Shown here: positions 40,317 to 52,292 of the stretch, in pieces
How the letters are laid out: every line of letters starts with the position of its first letter
Numbering within the stretch: position 1 is the stretch's first letter
DNA from: Xenorhabdus eapokensis
Lineage (GTDB): Bacteria > Pseudomonadota > Gammaproteobacteria > Enterobacterales > Enterobacteriaceae
Assembly (NCBI RefSeq): GCF_001908105.1
Contig: NZ_MKGQ01000004.1
Span: forward strand, 114,493 to 178,492
DNA: 64,000 nucleotides
Reading direction: 5' to 3'
Notes under the pieces: generated by a model
The model's database searches: none
Seen by the model: the letters and a program-made list of their open reading frames with translations, nothing else
What the model was told of the DNA's origin: nothing
Translations under genes and position numbers: made by a program

Positions 40317-40522
40317 TTCAGTGATGCGGTTTGTCGTTGAAATACAACACCAATACAAAAATAGCTTTTAAAACATAATGCTAATGGATTGATAACAACT
40401 ATAGCATTCAATTTGCCAATCAAAAATCAAACGGAAATTAACAGAAAAGAAAATAAAAAGGGAAAATTTTTTTCAGCAGGAAAAACAGGAAAAAATAAAG
40501 TAACGAAGAAGTCGTCAGAAAG

Positions 40523-40544
40523 AAAAAACCCCGCAATAGCAGGG
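40523..40544 (-). terminator. Terminator of the tRNA operon
   Basis: Minus strand: CCCTGC, TATT loop, GCGGGG, then TTTTTT. Six-base GC stem 14 bases beyond the tRNA-Pro 3' end. Confidence 0.8.
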
Positions 40545-40557
40545 ATTTCTCAGAATT

Positions 40558-40634
40558 TGGTCGGCGAGAGAGGATTCGAACCTCCGACCCACTGGTCCCA
40601 AACCAGTTGCGCTACCAAGCTGCGCTACTCGCCG
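40558..40634 (-). tRNA. proM: tRNA-Pro (TGG)
   Basis: 77 bases with encoded CCA; minus strand begins CGGCGAGTAGCGCAGC; anticodon loop TTTGGGA gives TGG. Last gene of the four-tRNA cluster, equal to E. coli proM. Confidence 0.97.
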
Positions 40635-40657
40635 AAATATATTTTTTATCTTTCTTA

Positions 40658-40744
40658 TGGTGCGAAGGGGGGGACTTGAACCCCCACGTCCGTAAGGACA
40701 CTAACACCTGAAGCTAGCGCGTCTACCAATTCCGCCACCCTCGC
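40658..40744 (-). tRNA. leuT: tRNA-Leu (CAG)
   Basis: 87 bases with encoded CCA and a long variable arm (TGTCCTTACGGACG); minus strand begins GCGAGGGTGGCGGAATTGG; anticodon loop TTCAGGT gives CAG. Equal to E. coli leuT. Confidence 0.97.
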
Positions 40745-40759
40745 GTTTCATAAAAAAGA

Positions 40760-40835
40760 TGGGGTGGCTAACGAGACTCGAACTCGCGACAACTGGAATC
40801 ACAATCCAGGGCTCTACCAACTGAGCTATAGCCAC
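40760..40835 (-). tRNA. hisR: tRNA-His (GTG)
   Basis: 76 bases with encoded CCA; minus strand begins GTGGCTATAGCTCAGTTGG; anticodon loop TTGTGAT gives GTG. The G(-1) that histidyl-tRNA needs would be the base just upstream. Equal to E. coli hisR. Confidence 0.97.
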
Positions 40836-40910
40836 CATAACAGCTATCTTTTTACATACAACAACGTCGAACCACGATAACCCATTACCACTGCTCTTGC
40901 ACGCTTTAAA

Positions 40911-40987
<77 letters not shown>

Positions 40988-41008
40988 TTAACGCCGTTGC
41001 GGTGGAGG

Positions 41009-41037
41009 ATAGTACGGATTTAATGTCGTACTGTCCA
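41009..41037 (-). promoter_or_regulatory. Promoter of the argX-hisR-leuT-proM tRNA operon
   Basis: Minus strand: -35 TGGACA (41032-41037), 17-base spacer, -10 TACTAT (41009-41014), C-rich discriminator, 22 bases before the tRNA-Arg. Confidence 0.65.
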
Positions 41038-41126
41038 GTGCTTTTTTAAAAGAAATGATGCGTTTGATTATGCTTTGCTCATTTAGCTGATAAAGCCAGC
41101 ACTTTTCCACCGCAGTATTACCACAA

Positions 41127-41161
41127 ATAGTTTATTGATTGAAAAACAATCAATAAACTAT
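41127..41161. terminator. Perfect AT-rich hairpin at the yifK stop
   Basis: ATAGTTTATTGATTG (41127-41141), loop AAAAA, CAATCAATAAACTAT (41147-41161): perfect 15-base arms. The yifK stop codon (41158-41160) lies in it. With almost no GC it would be a weak terminator, more likely a 3'-end stabiliser. Confidence 0.5.
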
Positions 41162-42531
41162 ATCGATTTTTTAGGTGAATACAATGTCATCAACCAATAA
41201 ACTGATGACACGATCAGTAAAAATATTCCCCCCACTATCAGTGAGAAACGTGTATCCGGGTTAATTGCCATCCCCACTAATACACAGCACAGGAAAATCA
41301 ATGTCAGGTAATTGACATAAGGGAACAGAATCGATTTAAACCGATGGTGTTTTATGGCTTCCTCATGATGCTGACGGAAACGCAATTGGCTGACCAGAAT
41401 CACAAACCATGGCACCATACCCGGCAATACACTGGCACTATAAACGTAAACAAATACTGACTGTGGATTTGGTATCAGATAATTCAGGCTGGAACCTGCA
41501 ATCAAGCAACCAATGGTAATTGCAATACATTTTACCGGCACACCATTTTTCGACAGCTTCAGCAATGAAGCAGGCAATTGACGGTTCTGCGCCAAGGCAT
41601 ACAGCATTCTGCCACCGCTGTACATTCCGCTGTTACAGCCTGACAACGCAGCAGTTAGCACAACAAAGTTAATCACCGCGGCCGCAGAAGCAATACCGAC
41701 TTTAGAAAAAGTCATCACAAACGGGCTGCCATGTGCTCCAACCTCTGTCCACGGGAACAAGGTTACAACAATAAAAATGGCACCAACATAAAAAATCAGG
41801 ATACGCCACAAAATATTGTTGATCGCTTTTCTAAGGGTAACTTGTGGTTTTTTTGCTTCACCAGCAGTAATACCAACCAGCTCTACTCCCTGATAGGAAG
41901 CAACCACAATACAAAGAGCAAATAAAAAGCCTTTCCATCCACCGGAGAAGAAACCACCATGTGAAGTCAGGTTATCCAAACCAATAGGTTGCCAGTCATT
42001 GCCCAAACCGAAAAAAATCAAACCAATGCCAATCAGGATCATCACAATAATCGTTGTGACTTTGATCATGGCAAACCAAAACTCCAACTCACCATACAGC
42101 CTTACCGCGGCCAAGTTTGCCAAGGCAACCAATCCAACCGCTACCAGTGCCGAAACCCATTGGGGCAATTCCGGAAACCAAAATTCAGCATAGACGCCAA
42201 CGGCAGTAATCTCTGAGATCCCGACAGAAACCCACATGAACCAATAACCCCATGCGGTCAGGCACCCCCAGTAAGGGCTTAGGTATTTATGCCCAAAAGC
42301 AGCAAATGAACCCGTTACAGGTTCAAGGAACAACATTTCTCCCATGGAACGCATAATGAAAAAGACAAAAAGCCCAGCAATAATGTAAGCCAGCAAAACA
42401 GAAGGGCCGGCCCATTTTAAGGTACTGGCTGATCCCATGAACAGCCCTACGCCGATGGTGCCACCTAGCGCAATCAGCTCAATATGACGTGCCTCAAGTC
42501 CCCTTTGCAGGCTCTGTTTTGAATCACTCAT
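41158..42531 (-). CDS. yifK: Amino-acid permease YifK (ThrP)
   Basis: 457-residue APC-family symporter with twelve membrane helices; E. coli YifK (ThrP) takes up threonine and serine. Signature at the N-terminus: [25 protein letters not shown], then [16 protein letters not shown]. Lies between the tRNA cluster and wecG as in E. coli, with its own promoter likely in the 193-base gap. Confidence 0.94.
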   Translation of the reverse strand: MSDSKQSLQRGLEARHIELIALGGTIGVGLFMGSASTLKWAGPSVLLAYIIAGLFVFFIMRSMGEMLFLEPVTGSFAAFGHKYLSPYWGCLTAWGYWFMWVSVGISEITAVGVYAEFWFPELPQWVSALVAVGLVALANLAAVRLYGELEFWFAMIKVTTIIVMILIGIGLIFFGLGNDWQPIGLDNLTSHGGFFSGGWKGFLFALCIVVASYQGVELVGITAGEAKKPQVTLRKAINNILWRILIFYVGAIFIVVTLFPWTEVGAHGSPFVMTFSKVGIASAAAVINFVVLTAALSGCNSGMYSGGRMLYALAQNRQLPASLLKLSKNGVPVKCIAITIGCLIAGSSLNYLIPNPQSVFVYVYSASVLPGMVPWFVILVSQLRFRQHHEEAIKHHRFKSILFPYVNYLTLIFLCCVLVGMAINPDTRFSLIVGGIFLLIVSSVYWLMTLYSPKKSI

Positions 42532-42674
42532 AAAACTCCCTATCCACTTTTATGATGTCTATACTTGCAAACAGAAAAATACAGGAATTGATAATCAATC
42601 GTTGTAAAAAAGGCTGGGATCAAAACACGTTTTGCCGATCAGTGAAATAAAAAAATTATAAAAATAAAGCAAAA

Positions 42675-42703
42675 ACCTGCTGCATATACTTAATGCAGCA
42701 GGT
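42675..42703. terminator. Terminator of the ECA cluster
   Basis: ACCTGCTGCA (42675-42684) and TGCAGCAGGT (42694-42703), perfect 10-base stem; on the minus strand a TTTTTGC tail follows. It is 22 bases past the wecG stop. Confidence 0.85.
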
Positions 42704-42724
42704 AGAAACAGAGAAATTTCGGGA

Positions 42725-43462
42725 TTAGAGCTTACCGCCGTAATAATAGCCAAGGAATCTCAACAACTTTATCTGCCTACGGATACGGCTTGGCTGGGAG
42801 AGCAAGCGATACAACCACTCCAGGCCTAGATTCTGCCAGACTTTCGGTGCACGTTTAACGTGACCAGTAAAGGCATCATAGGTTCCTCCAACGCCCATAT
42901 ACAGTGCATCTGGATGTACCTTGCGGCAGTCACGCATAAAGATCTCCTGTTTGGGTGATCCCATTGCTACGGTAATAATCACCGCGCCACTGGCATGAAT
43001 CCGCTCAAAGACATCATCACGCGTTGCTGGCGTAAAATATCCATCCTGGCTGCCCACGATATTGACATTCCACTGGGTACGCAGTTTGTTCTCAGTCTGC
43101 GCCAAGATATCGGGTTTTCCGCCGATGAGAAAGACCGGCGTGCCTTCACGCCCAGCCCGCTCCATCAAGGCTTCCCACAAATCAGCGCCCGCAATACGCG
43201 ATACATCCGCATCAGGATATTTGCGGCGAATGGCACGTACGATACTAATACCATCTGCGTATAAGTATTCGGCCTCATCCAGCAATGTATTCAGTGCATT
43301 GTCTTTCTCTGCTGTGAGTACTTTTTCTGCGTTAATCGCAACCAATGTACCTGTTTTTACCTGTCCATTCAGGAAAAGGTGGTCGAGGAAATGCGGCATA
43401 CCGCGGAATCCCCAGAGATTGAGACCACGAATGCGGTATTTAGGAATGTTATTCAACGCCAT
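42725..43462 (-). CDS. wecG: UDP-ManNAcA transferase WecG (lipid II of ECA)
   Basis: 245-residue WecG/TagA/CpsF-family glycosyltransferase that adds ManNAcA to lipid I (GlcNAc-PP-undecaprenol) at the inner face of the inner membrane. Conserved [29 protein letters not shown] and GSPKQEIFM with [17 protein letters not shown]. Last gene of the cluster; its start overlaps wzyE by 14 bases. Confidence 0.96.
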   Translation of the reverse strand: MALNNIPKYRIRGLNLWGFRGMPHFLDHLFLNGQVKTGTLVAINAEKVLTAEKDNALNTLLDEAEYLYADGISIVRAIRRKYPDADVSRIAGADLWEALMERAGREGTPVFLIGGKPDILAQTENKLRTQWNVNIVGSQDGYFTPATRDDVFERIHASGAVIITVAMGSPKQEIFMRDCRKVHPDALYMGVGGTYDAFTGHVKRAPKVWQNLGLEWLYRLLSQPSRIRRQIKLLRFLGYYYGGKL

Positions 43463-44876
43463 TTTTTTTCCTTACATCCAAAATAACCGATGTTTTTCGC
43501 GAAGTAGCCAGATTACTGACCACAAGCTTTCGAATCAGCCCGGCACTTTCAAACAGCCAATACAGCAATTTCGCCGCAACCAGACACAGGCCAAAGACAA
43601 TACAAAAGAACACAACCCTAGAAACAAAAGAATCTACCCCCTCACGGGCAAGGACAATCATGTTAAAGATGGCGCCAAAGCAGAAAGCCTGCAAAATTGC
43701 TGCCTTATAGCGATTGCTTTCCTGTTTTCCTGCTTCATAAATCCAGTCAAACCATTTAATAATAAAACCGACTGCAATCGCTCCCAGAGGGATAAAAAAT
43801 ACTCCCCCCATCACCACAAGAGAACCAATGAGTGTTGGGGAAATCGCAAGACCAGAGCGGTTATTCAACACATCCCAGGTGAAATAATTAGCGGTATTCC
43901 AGACCAGGTTGGGCCTGTCCGGCCATACCCAACTGGGAATGAAAACATAAAAATCACGGATAATCGGTGCCAGCCCCTGAAAATCTATTTTGCCGTAATT
44001 ATCCAGCAACAGTGCCAAATTCTCCCACGGCGAAAAAGTATCCCGCGTGAGATACAGGAAAGTATAAAATGCCTCTGCCCCACTGACTTCCAGGCTATAG
44101 CGCTTCAATGCTAACCAGAACATGCCGACAATTCCCATTGCGCCCGCAGTAAACAACATCCACAGCGTGATCCAGCCACGAACGATCCCGATAAACAGGA
44201 ACAATGCAAACGCGATAATGATATTAGCTCGTGTTCCCCCCACGATCACATAGGTCAGAATGCCAAACCCCACCGTTCCTACCAAAAAGCACAACCATCG
44301 TGCTTTGGTTGGTTTCAGGAAAAAAACAACCAGCATGGCAGGAATAAAGAAATAGAAAAATCGCTTGAGCGCCACACCGGAAACCTGGCTGGAAAATATC
44401 TGGCTATAGGACTGTAACTTAAACAGCAAAAAACCGTTCTGCATAAAGAACGAACCTACCGTCACGATAGCAATGCCGGCAAGTAGTAACCAGGTCAAAT
44501 TAGTTTCCACCCGATTCATCGTAAATAGGGGTTTACGCGGCGTAGTCACCGTTAAGTTTTCAGGTTTTATCTTATCGTTAGGCCTTATTTTGTAAGTGAG
44601 GCGTGTTTTATAAGCCACATAATAAATGGCATAAAAACAACCAGACGCCAACATCGCATGTAACAATGAATCTACCGGCACCACTGCCACATCAAACTGA
44701 AATACCAGCAGGCTGGTCAATGGAAAACCAAAATAGAATGTCAGCAGGTACAACAATGAGAAGAAGACATTAAAATTAAAGCGGACACGTCGAAATTCCT
44801 GATACGTCAAGGTCAGGATAAAAGTCACCGAAATCACGTAAACAACAAAAAGCCCACCGAATTGTGTCAAGGTCAT
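43449..44876 (-). CDS. wzyE: ECA polymerase WzyE
   Basis: Inner-membrane protein with about 11-12 helices that polymerises ECA trisaccharide repeats at the periplasmic face. The open frame extends upstream to 44915, but the ATG at 44876 ([15 protein letters not shown]) matches the E. coli start. [38 protein letters not shown] and [18 protein letters not shown] are conserved. Between wecF and wecG; wecF ends two bases before its start. Confidence 0.95.
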   Translation of the reverse strand: MTLTQFGGLFVVYVISVTFILTLTYQEFRRVRFNFNVFFSLLYLLTFYFGFPLTSLLVFQFDVAVVPVDSLLHAMLASGCFYAIYYVAYKTRLTYKIRPNDKIKPENLTVTTPRKPLFTMNRVETNLTWLLLAGIAIVTVGSFFMQNGFLLFKLQSYSQIFSSQVSGVALKRFFYFFIPAMLVVFFLKPTKARWLCFLVGTVGFGILTYVIVGGTRANIIIAFALFLFIGIVRGWITLWMLFTAGAMGIVGMFWLALKRYSLEVSGAEAFYTFLYLTRDTFSPWENLALLLDNYGKIDFQGLAPIIRDFYVFIPSWVWPDRPNLVWNTANYFTWDVLNNRSGLAISPTLIGSLVVMGGVFFIPLGAIAVGFIIKWFDWIYEAGKQESNRYKAAILQAFCFGAIFNMIVLAREGVDSFVSRVVFFCIVFGLCLVAAKLLYWLFESAGLIRKLVVSNLATSRKTSVILDVRKKNGVE

Positions 44877-44878
44877 TG

Positions 44879-45991
44879 CTACTCTCCAGATGCATCCAAC
44901 AGGGCGGTTTTCCACCCCTCAATGAAATTGGGATCAAAAAAAGCAATCGCCTTTTTATCGAGGGACAGCATCTGGCGCTGTGCTTCCTGCACCCAGTGTT
45001 TATTAAGCTCATCACCGTCAAACAGAACAGGGATCTGCTGTTCCGTTAAATCATGCCAGAATGGATTTTGACGGCTCAGAACAAACGGAATACCAAGTTG
45101 AATCAACAGACAAAGTGTTCCAATACCTTGCTGCCGATTGAAAATGAAATAACCCAAATCGCATTGGCGCAACAATGACAAGTATTCATCAAAGGCGATT
45201 TGCTCTTTCAGAATACGAACATTTTGCGCTGGAAATAACGACAAAGCAGTTTGCTCCACGCTCTGGATATAGGCTTGATTATTATCAGGATAGCCCATTG
45301 GAATTAGCACCCTTGCCTCATCACCAAACTGGTGGTAGATCTTCTGCAAGGCTGCAATATGACGGTTGGATTGATCCCCCGAATTTCCCAGTAAGATGGT
45401 AATGCCTTCCGGTGAGAAGGTTTTCTCCGTCACTGTCAGCGCAGGCTCCATCCGAGCCGGGAAATAGAGCAATGATGATGGCACATCCGGTTTGGCCGGA
45501 TTTGAACACGGAGCACCATATTGGGAACTTTTCTGGAAAAAGTACCTGAGATCACCATGCGTGGCAAAAATATGCCCCACCCGCTTCTGTGCCAAACGAC
45601 GAATCAGATAGAATAAACGGAATTTTAGTTGGCGGGATTCTTCATAGAGATCGGCTCCCCAAACATGCCAGAAGAATTGATGCCGCTTAATTTTTCCCAT
45701 TAATAAAGCCAACCACAAAGCCGCATTAAATTGCCCGTGGAAAAAGAAACGGACTGTTCTGTTTGCCTTCGCTTTTTCTACTACTGCCCGCGACAAGGCA
45801 GATTTGCTGTTATAAAGAGAAATAGTCAAATTAGGGTAATTTGATAGCCATGTGTGGTCTTTAGACACCACCATAAAACACGGTTTGGCGGAAAAATGTA
45901 TTTCCTGTGCCAAGACGTCATTAAAGAAACGCAGTAACGTTTGATTGTGATGTGGGATATCCGATCCCAAAACGTGAATTAGGGTTGTCAT
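44879..45991 (-). CDS. wecF: TDP-Fuc4NAc transferase WecF
   Basis: 370-residue glycosyltransferase (family 56) that adds Fuc4NAc to lipid II, completing the ECA trisaccharide. [21 protein letters not shown] at the start, [12 protein letters not shown] and [14 protein letters not shown] are conserved. It overlaps wzxE by 4 bases. Confidence 0.95.
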   Translation of the reverse strand: MTTLIHVLGSDIPHHNQTLLRFFNDVLAQEIHFSAKPCFMVVSKDHTWLSNYPNLTISLYNSKSALSRAVVEKAKANRTVRFFFHGQFNAALWLALLMGKIKRHQFFWHVWGADLYEESRQLKFRLFYLIRRLAQKRVGHIFATHGDLRYFFQKSSQYGAPCSNPAKPDVPSSLLYFPARMEPALTVTEKTFSPEGITILLGNSGDQSNRHIAALQKIYHQFGDEARVLIPMGYPDNNQAYIQSVEQTALSLFPAQNVRILKEQIAFDEYLSLLRQCDLGYFIFNRQQGIGTLCLLIQLGIPFVLSRQNPFWHDLTEQQIPVLFDGDELNKHWVQEAQRQMLSLDKKAIAFFDPNFIEGWKTALLDASGE

Positions 45992-47238
45992 GCTCGCCTG
46001 CGGTAAATAATAAATACGCTACAACAAAGAATGAAATAAACAATGTAAGTTACCATATATGACTGGGCAGCCCCCAATGCCCCATTGGCGGGTATCAGCC
46101 AATGGGAAAAACCCGTCAGTAAAAGGAACTGACTCACTTCAGTCAATATATAAAAACGCAGTGCAGCTTTCGCTATCACCAGATAACCAAAAACATAAGC
46201 GCCAACTTTCAACACGTCGCCCACTAACTGCCACGCAAACAGCTCCCGCATAGCGATAAATTTGTCTGAAAATAACAGCCAAATCACGAAATCACGCAAC
46301 AACCAGACAGAGAAACTGGCAGCAGCGACAGCAGGCAAGACAAATTTCAATGCCTTCACAATTTCGCGGGTCATCTCTTGCTTATTCTCCAGACGAGCAA
46401 GAGTCGGCAATAGATAGACAGTGAAAGAGGCAGTGATAAATTGTAAATAAGCATCCGAAATACTGCTTACTCCCTGCCAAATCCCAACCTCTTCCCAGCT
46501 ATAACGCGTTGCCAGTAAATTTCGCATCATGACGTAAGCAACAGGCAATGTAATGGAGGTCAGCAACGCCATAAGGGTAAACTTGCCCAAATTACTGGCA
46601 ACTGCACGATCCCACATAGGCTTCAAGACAGAAAATGTAATCACCTTGCGATGCAGTATCAGCAGACCGGCAGGTAACACCACCAATGCCGGTACTAATG
46701 CCAAGCCTGCCAATGCCCCTTCATAGCCTCCCAGCCAATAGCAGAAGCCATAAGCCAACATGCCTGTCAGACTACCCAAAATAATGGCTAACGCGTTTCC
46801 CTTAGCATCTCTGAACCCTTTCAGGATTGCCAGAAAATAGTTGGCATAAGCGATGCCCATTTGAATAAATGCGAGCGCCTGCACAACAGTTTTGTAATGG
46901 GTGTGACCAAATAAGCTAATACTGATGATTTCACTGAATAAAAGGAAGATCACTGCCAATAAGGTCGAAAATCCCAGAATCATCAAGGATGATGTGCCCA
47001 ATATGGCTCTAAGTTTTTCCGGTTGCTGATGATGTTCCGCTACATATTTTGTGACACCATTAAAAATCCCTGCCCCAGAGAGTACACCTAATACAGTAAT
47101 GAGCTGGCGAAAATTACCGGCTTGCCCAACACCTGTTGGACCAAAAGATACTGCCAGAAGTTTAATGACCAGCAACCCCACACCGATTTTGATCAGTGTG
47201 GAGCCTGCCGTCCAAATAGAAGCTTTAGCAAGTGACAT
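45988..47238 (-). CDS. wzxE: ECA flippase WzxE
   Basis: MOP-superfamily polysaccharide flippase that moves the ECA lipid III trisaccharide to the periplasmic face (about 12 helices). The long frame reaches 47292; I take the ATG at 47238 ([17 protein letters not shown]), the E. coli start, which is directly followed by the wecE stop region. [17 protein letters not shown] region reads [18 protein letters not shown] here. Confidence 0.95.
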   Translation of the reverse strand: MSLAKASIWTAGSTLIKIGVGLLVIKLLAVSFGPTGVGQAGNFRQLITVLGVLSGAGIFNGVTKYVAEHHQQPEKLRAILGTSSLMILGFSTLLAVIFLLFSEIISISLFGHTHYKTVVQALAFIQMGIAYANYFLAILKGFRDAKGNALAIILGSLTGMLAYGFCYWLGGYEGALAGLALVPALVVLPAGLLILHRKVITFSVLKPMWDRAVASNLGKFTLMALLTSITLPVAYVMMRNLLATRYSWEEVGIWQGVSSISDAYLQFITASFTVYLLPTLARLENKQEMTREIVKALKFVLPAVAAASFSVWLLRDFVIWLLFSDKFIAMRELFAWQLVGDVLKVGAYVFGYLVIAKAALRFYILTEVSQFLLLTGFSHWLIPANGALGAAQSYMVTYIVYFILCCSVFIIYRRRA

Positions 47239-47239
47239 A

Positions 47240-48370
47240 TCAGGCGAAAAATTCCTTGATACGATCGATAACAATTTGCTGTTCTGTATCAATGATGTTG
47301 TAGAACATCGGTAAGCGAACTAAGCGGTCACTTTCGTGGGTGGTAAAGCGATCTTCGCCGTGGAAACGGCCACATTTTTCACCTGCGGGACTGGTATGCA
47401 ATGCCACGTAGTGGAATACGCTCAGGATACTATTCTCTTTCATGTAACTATTGAATGCGCTGCGTTCTTCCACATCTTTGAGCTTGATATAGAACATGTG
47501 GGCATTGTGTTCCAAACCTTCTGGGACAATGGGTAAAGCCAAATGTCCAGCGTCTGCTAACGGTTTCAGGGCTTGATAGTAGTTATCCCACAAGGTCAGG
47601 CGGCGTTGGTTGATTTTTTCAGCAAGTTCCAGTTGTGCCCACAGGTAAGCCGCTTGCAGGTCAGACAGCAGATAGCTGGAACCAATATCACGCCATGTGT
47701 ATTTATCTACTTGTCCACGGAAGAATTGACTGCGGTTAGTGCCTTTTTCCCGAATGATTTCGGCACGGGCAATCATGGATTTATCATTGATTAATATCGC
47801 CCCACCTTCACCACCGGCTGAGTAATTTTTGGTTTCATGAAAGCTGAAACAACCAATATGCCCAATCGTGCCCAGTGCACGCCCTTTATAGGTGGACATA
47901 ACACCCTGTGCAGCATCTTCCACCACATACAGGTTATATTTTTTCGCCAGTGCCATGATGGTATCCATTTCACAGGCCACGCCCGCATAATGCACCGGTA
48001 CAATAGCACGGGTTTTCTCTGTAATGGCGGCTTCAATCTTGTTCTCATCAATGTTCATGGTATCAGGGCGAATATCCACAAACACAATGGTTGCACCACG
48101 CAGAACAAAGGCATTGGAGGTCGAAACAAAGGTATAGCTCGGCATGATAACTTCATCACCTGGCTGGATATCCAACAACATTGCCGCCATTTCCAGTGAA
48201 GCGGTACAAGATGGCGTCAGCAATACCTTCGGGCAATTAAAACGCTGTTCCATCCACGCTTCACAACGTTTGGTAAATTCACCATCTCCACACAACTTAC
48301 CGCTAGCCATTGCCTGTTGCATGTATTCAAGTTCGGTGCCGACTATGGGTGGTTTATTAAATGGAATCAT
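47240..48370 (-). CDS. wecE: TDP-4-oxo-6-deoxy-D-glucose transaminase WecE
   Basis: PLP-dependent aminotransferase making TDP-4-amino-4,6-dideoxy-D-galactose for Fuc4NAc (376 residues). Start at the ATG 48370 ([13 protein letters not shown]), not at the earlier GTG at 48418. The PLP lysine is in SFHETKNYSAGGEGG. It overlaps wecD by 14 bases. Confidence 0.96.
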   Translation of the reverse strand: MIPFNKPPIVGTELEYMQQAMASGKLCGDGEFTKRCEAWMEQRFNCPKVLLTPSCTASLEMAAMLLDIQPGDEVIMPSYTFVSTSNAFVLRGATIVFVDIRPDTMNIDENKIEAAITEKTRAIVPVHYAGVACEMDTIMALAKKYNLYVVEDAAQGVMSTYKGRALGTIGHIGCFSFHETKNYSAGGEGGAILINDKSMIARAEIIREKGTNRSQFFRGQVDKYTWRDIGSSYLLSDLQAAYLWAQLELAEKINQRRLTLWDNYYQALKPLADAGHLALPIVPEGLEHNAHMFYIKLKDVEERSAFNSYMKENSILSVFHYVALHTSPAGEKCGRFHGEDRFTTHESDRLVRLPMFYNIIDTEQQIVIDRIKEFFA

Positions 48371-49085
48371 TTCGTCCTCTGTATAACCAATATGCGGTGC
48401 TCTCAATGGTGGCACCACAGCGTGTATAAAGACGCAAGGCAGTGATATTGCTGATTTGCGTAGCCACTCTCAGCCATTGTATCTGATGGTTATGACACCA
48501 CTGTTGCGCCGCCGACATTAATTTTTTGCCAATCCCTTGATGATGATGGCCTGGTACAGCAGCCAATAAGCCAATACGTGCTTCACTGTTACCTATGTCC
48601 CTTAGGGTGACAAAGCCCACTATTTGACCATATTCATTATTGATAAGCAGACATTGGTGATCAAATGTGCCCAAAACGGCTTTTTCAACCCAGGCAGCAT
48701 AGAATTTCCCACTGTCCTCCGGTTGATACCAAGGTTCACGGAAACGGCTAGACGTAAATACACGGGCTGACACCGCCTTCAATACGGGGATATCTTCTTG
48801 TTTTGCAGAAATTGGTTCCTTTCCCGTATGAATGCCAGAAATATCCCCCGCCTCAATCGCTAAACGTAAATCTACCTCACCCTCAACCAGAGAAAAGCCC
48901 AAGGCAGAAAGTTCATCGATAATGCCCGTTTGTTGGGCAGTAACCTTGGCCTGCACCAATTCATATCGATCCAGATCAACCGCCGTCAATGCCGCTGCTT
49001 CTGGCGAAAAATTCAGGCGAGCCGTGGATAAACCAAAAAATTGGCTATCCCAAGTTAAGGGTTCAAGGTTGGCGTGAATAGACAT
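48357..49085 (-). CDS. wecD: TDP-fucosamine acetyltransferase WecD
   Basis: GNAT-fold N-acetyltransferase making TDP-Fuc4NAc (242 residues). The acetyl-CoA loop is [17 protein letters not shown], preceded by IGLLAAVPG. It overlaps rffH by 23 bases. Confidence 0.93.
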   Translation of the reverse strand: MSIHANLEPLTWDSQFFGLSTARLNFSPEAAALTAVDLDRYELVQAKVTAQQTGIIDELSALGFSLVEGEVDLRLAIEAGDISGIHTGKEPISAKQEDIPVLKAVSARVFTSSRFREPWYQPEDSGKFYAAWVEKAVLGTFDHQCLLINNEYGQIVGFVTLRDIGNSEARIGLLAAVPGHHHQGIGKKLMSAAQQWCHNHQIQWLRVATQISNITALRLYTRCGATIESTAYWLYRGRNDSI

Positions 49086-49944
49086 TGAGCAAGTTCATCA
49101 GATAGTTACCGTAGCCTGTTTTCGTCAAATCCACGGCCGCCGCTTTCAATTGTTCATCACTAAGCCAGCCATTCCGCCATGCGATCTCTTCCAGACAGGC
49201 AATCTTGAAACCTTGCCGTTTTTCGACGGTCTGGACAAAAGTACTGGCTTCAATCAGGCTGTCATGAGTCCCTGTGTCTAACCAGGCAAAGCCGCGCCCC
49301 AATAATTCAACATTTAATTCACCACATTCCAGATACATCTGGTTAATACTGGTGATTTCCAGTTCTCCGCGCGCAGAAGGTTTCACTAGTTTGGCGAAAT
49401 CCACGACTTTGTTGTCGTAAAAATAGAGACCAGTCACCGCCCAATTGGATTTAGGCTGTATGGGTTTTTCTTCTATGGAAAGTACCCGATATTGCTCGTC
49501 AAATTCCACTACGCCAAACCGTTCAGGGTCCATCACCTGGTAACCGAATACTGTCGCTCCTGTTGTTCGGCCAGCGACTTGTTGCAATTTCGGGCTAAAT
49601 GCCTGACCAAAAAAGATATTATCCCCCAGAACCAGACAACACGCATCATTGCCGATAAATGCTTCGCCAATCAGAAATGCCTGCGCCAGACCATCAGGTG
49701 AAGGCTGTTCGGCATAGCTCAGTTGGATACCCAATTGTTCGCCACTGCCTAACAATCGCTTAAAAGCGGGTAAATCTTCCGGTGTCGAGATGATCAGGAT
49801 ATCGCGTATGCCCGACAGCATTAAAACTGACAGCGGATAATAAATCATCGGCTTGTCATAAATTGGTAATAACTGCTTTGATACGCCACGTGTTATTGGA
49901 TACAAACGGGTGCCAGAGCCCCCAGCCAGTATAATTCCTTTCAT
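49063..49944 (-). CDS. rffH: Glucose-1-phosphate thymidylyltransferase RffH
   Basis: Makes TDP-glucose for Fuc4NAc (293 residues, a RmlA homologue). Signature [20 protein letters not shown] at 8-27, [22 protein letters not shown]. It follows rffG by 18 bases, a small gap inside the wec operon. Confidence 0.96.
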   Translation of the reverse strand: MKGIILAGGSGTRLYPITRGVSKQLLPIYDKPMIYYPLSVLMLSGIRDILIISTPEDLPAFKRLLGSGEQLGIQLSYAEQPSPDGLAQAFLIGEAFIGNDACCLVLGDNIFFGQAFSPKLQQVAGRTTGATVFGYQVMDPERFGVVEFDEQYRVLSIEEKPIQPKSNWAVTGLYFYDNKVVDFAKLVKPSARGELEITSINQMYLECGELNVELLGRGFAWLDTGTHDSLIEASTFVQTVEKRQGFKIACLEEIAWRNGWLSDEQLKAAAVDLTKTGYGNYLMNLLNVYSRQP

Positions 49945-49962
49945 CTGCTCCCCCTGATGGGC

Positions 49963-51039
49963 TTATTCATTTCCTAACCCAAGTCGTTCCCCTGTATAAG
50001 AGCCATCCTGAACTCTTCTCCACCAATTCTCATTTTCCAGATACCATTGCACAGTCTTGCGAATGCCGGATTCGAACGTTTCCTGGGGTATCCAACCTAG
50101 TTCACGCTCAATTTTCGCCGCATCAATCGCATAACGCATATCATGCCCTGGGCGATCCGTGACATGGGTAATAAGATCACGATAATGCTCTACCCCAGCC
50201 GGTTTTTCGGGGCGCAGCTCCTCCAGCAATTCACAAATCGTTGCCACAACTTCGATATTTCGACGCTCATTATGTCCACCGATATTATAGGTTTTTCCTG
50301 GCTTCGCCTGGGTTACCACCAGATACAACGCCCGCGCATGATCTTCTACATAGAGCCAGTCACGAATTTGCTCTCCCTTGCCATAAACCGGCAAAGGTTT
50401 ACCAACCAGCGCGTTCAGGATCATCAAGGGGATCAGTTTCTCAGGGAAATGATAAGGACCATAGTTATTCGAACAATTGGTGATCACGGTCGGTAAGCCA
50501 TAAGTGCGACGCCATGCCCTGACCAGATGATCACTGGACGCTTTTGATGCGGAATAAGGACTGCTCGGCGCGTAAGGGGTGGTTTCAGTAAAGAAGCCAT
50601 CTTCACCATGCAAATCACCATACACTTCGTCTGTTGAAATATGGTGGAAACGGAATTGGCTCTGTTTTTCCTGATCCAACTGTTGCCAAAATGCACGAGC
50701 CGCTTCCAGCAAAGTATAAGTGCCGATGATATTGGTTTCGATAAAAGCGGCTGGCCCGTCAATGGAGCGGTCAACATGACTTTCTGCGGCCAAATGCATG
50801 ACAGCATCAGGTTGATATTGTTGGAATACGCGATCTAAGGCATCACGCTGGCGGATATCAACCTGCTCAAACGCATAGCGGGGATGGTTAGCAACCGAAG
50901 CCAGTGATTCAAGATTACCGGCATAAGTCAGGCTATCAACGATAACGACGCTATCTTCAGTCTGATTAATAATGTGGCGAACAACCGCAGAACCGATAAA
51001 ACCTGCACCACCTGTAATAAGAATACGTTTCAACGCCAA
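49963..51039 (-). CDS. rffG: dTDP-glucose 4,6-dehydratase RffG
   Basis: Extended SDR enzyme (358 residues). NAD loop [14 protein letters not shown], then [15 protein letters not shown] and the catalytic [12 protein letters not shown]. Produces TDP-4-keto-6-deoxyglucose for WecE. It overlaps wecC by 10 bases. Confidence 0.97.
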   Translation of the reverse strand: MALKRILITGGAGFIGSAVVRHIINQTEDSVVIVDSLTYAGNLESLASVANHPRYAFEQVDIRQRDALDRVFQQYQPDAVMHLAAESHVDRSIDGPAAFIETNIIGTYTLLEAARAFWQQLDQEKQSQFRFHHISTDEVYGDLHGEDGFFTETTPYAPSSPYSASKASSDHLVRAWRRTYGLPTVITNCSNNYGPYHFPEKLIPLMILNALVGKPLPVYGKGEQIRDWLYVEDHARALYLVVTQAKPGKTYNIGGHNERRNIEVVATICELLEELRPEKPAGVEHYRDLITHVTDRPGHDMRYAIDAAKIERELGWIPQETFESGIRKTVQWYLENENWWRRVQDGSYTGERLGLGNE

Positions 51040-52292
51040 ACTCCTTTTGTATCAACAATCCATTTTTGTTTTATTGCAGAACCGTTAATGGCTTTAAACT
51101 GGCTATGATCCACCAGCATCAATACCACGTCAGCCTCTTCTAATGCCGGGTTGACATCCATCAACGTCACCAAATCTTTCAGTGAATCAGGCAATTCATG
51201 CACATTGGGTTCAACTGCGATGGTTTGCCCGGCATGCCATTGTGCAACCATTTTTGTAATATAAACGGCAGGGCTTTCCCGCAAATCATCAATGTTCGGT
51301 TTGAAGGCCAGGCCAAAACAGGCAATTTTAATCTCATTGGCGCGTTTACCACTCTCAGCCAAACAGTCAGCAACTGCGGCTTTCACTTGATCCACGACCC
51401 ACAGCGGCTTGCCATCATTGACCAAACGCGCAGTATGAATTAAACGGGATTGCTCAGGGTTCTGAGATACGATGAACCACGGGTCAACGGCGATGCAGTG
51501 CCCCCCAACACCAGGGCCAGGTTGCAAAATATTTACACGGGGATGGCGGTTTGCCAGGCTAATCAGTTCCCACACATTGATCCCCTGTTCGGCACAGATC
51601 AAGGAAAGTTCGTTGGCAAAAGCGATATTAACATCACGGAAACTGTTCTCTGTCAGCTTACACATTTCCGCAGTTCTGGCATTGGTGATAACACATTTAC
51701 CTTCAAGGAAAATGTTGTACAACTCGCTTGCCCTACGAGAGGATTTAGCTGTCATGCCTCCTACAACCCGATCATTTTTGATCAATTCCACCATAACTTG
51801 CCCCGGCAAAACACGCTCAGGACAATAGGCAATGTCGATATCTGAGTTTTCACCCGCGTGTTGAGGGAATGAGAGGTCAGGACGGACTGCGGCCAACCAT
51901 GCTGCCATCTGCTCTGTCGCACCAACAGGAGACGTGGATTCCAAAATAACCAAATCGCCTTTTTTCAGGACAGGTGCTATTGATTCTGCCGCAGAACGCA
52001 CATAGGCCATATCAGGTTCATGTTCCCCTTTGAAAGGCGTCGGAACAGCAATCAAGAAAGCATCCGCAGTTTGCGGAACAGTCACCGCTTTCAAAAAGCC
52101 ACCTTCTACCGCAACTTTTACTACCTTATCTAAATCAGGTTCAACGATATGAATCAAACCACGGTTAATCGTTTCTACCGCATGTTGATTAACATCCACG
52201 CCAATAACCTGCTTTTGACAGGAGGCGAAGGCCGCTGCGGTGGGTAAACCGATATAACCCAGGCCGATAACAGAAATTGTTGCAAAACTCAT
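51030..52292 (-). CDS. wecC: UDP-ManNAc dehydrogenase WecC
   Basis: Two-step NAD-dependent oxidation of UDP-ManNAc to UDP-ManNAcA (420 residues). NAD-binding [14 protein letters not shown], active-site region [16 protein letters not shown] (the His-Cys pair), then [16 protein letters not shown]. It overlaps wecB by 4 bases. Confidence 0.97.
   Translation of the reverse strand: MSFATISVIGLGYIGLPTAAAFASCQKQVIGVDVNQHAVETINRGLIHIVEPDLDKVVKVAVEGGFLKAVTVPQTADAFLIAVPTPFKGEHEPDMAYVRSAAESIAPVLKKGDLVILESTSPVGATEQMAAWLAAVRPDLSFPQHAGENSDIDIAYCPERVLPGQVMVELIKNDRVVGGMTAKSSRRASELYNIFLEGKCVITNARTAEMCKLTENSFRDVNIAFANELSLICAEQGINVWELISLANRHPRVNILQPGPGVGGHCIAVDPWFIVSQNPEQSRLIHTARLVNDGKPLWVVDQVKAAVADCLAESGKRANEIKIACFGLAFKPNIDDLRESPAVYITKMVAQWHAGQTIAVEPNVHELPDSLKDLVTLMDVNPALEEADVVLMLVDHSQFKAINGSAIKQKWIVDTKGVWR

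Noticed and set aside
40389..40679. 96-codon plus-strand frame before the tRNA cluster
   Set aside because: TTG start, low-complexity Lys-rich stretch, and the second half is the reverse complement of the tRNA-Pro gene.
43062..44114. 350-codon plus-strand frame opposite wecG and wzyE
   Set aside because: Shadow of two well-supported genes on the other strand; no ribosome site and no family features.
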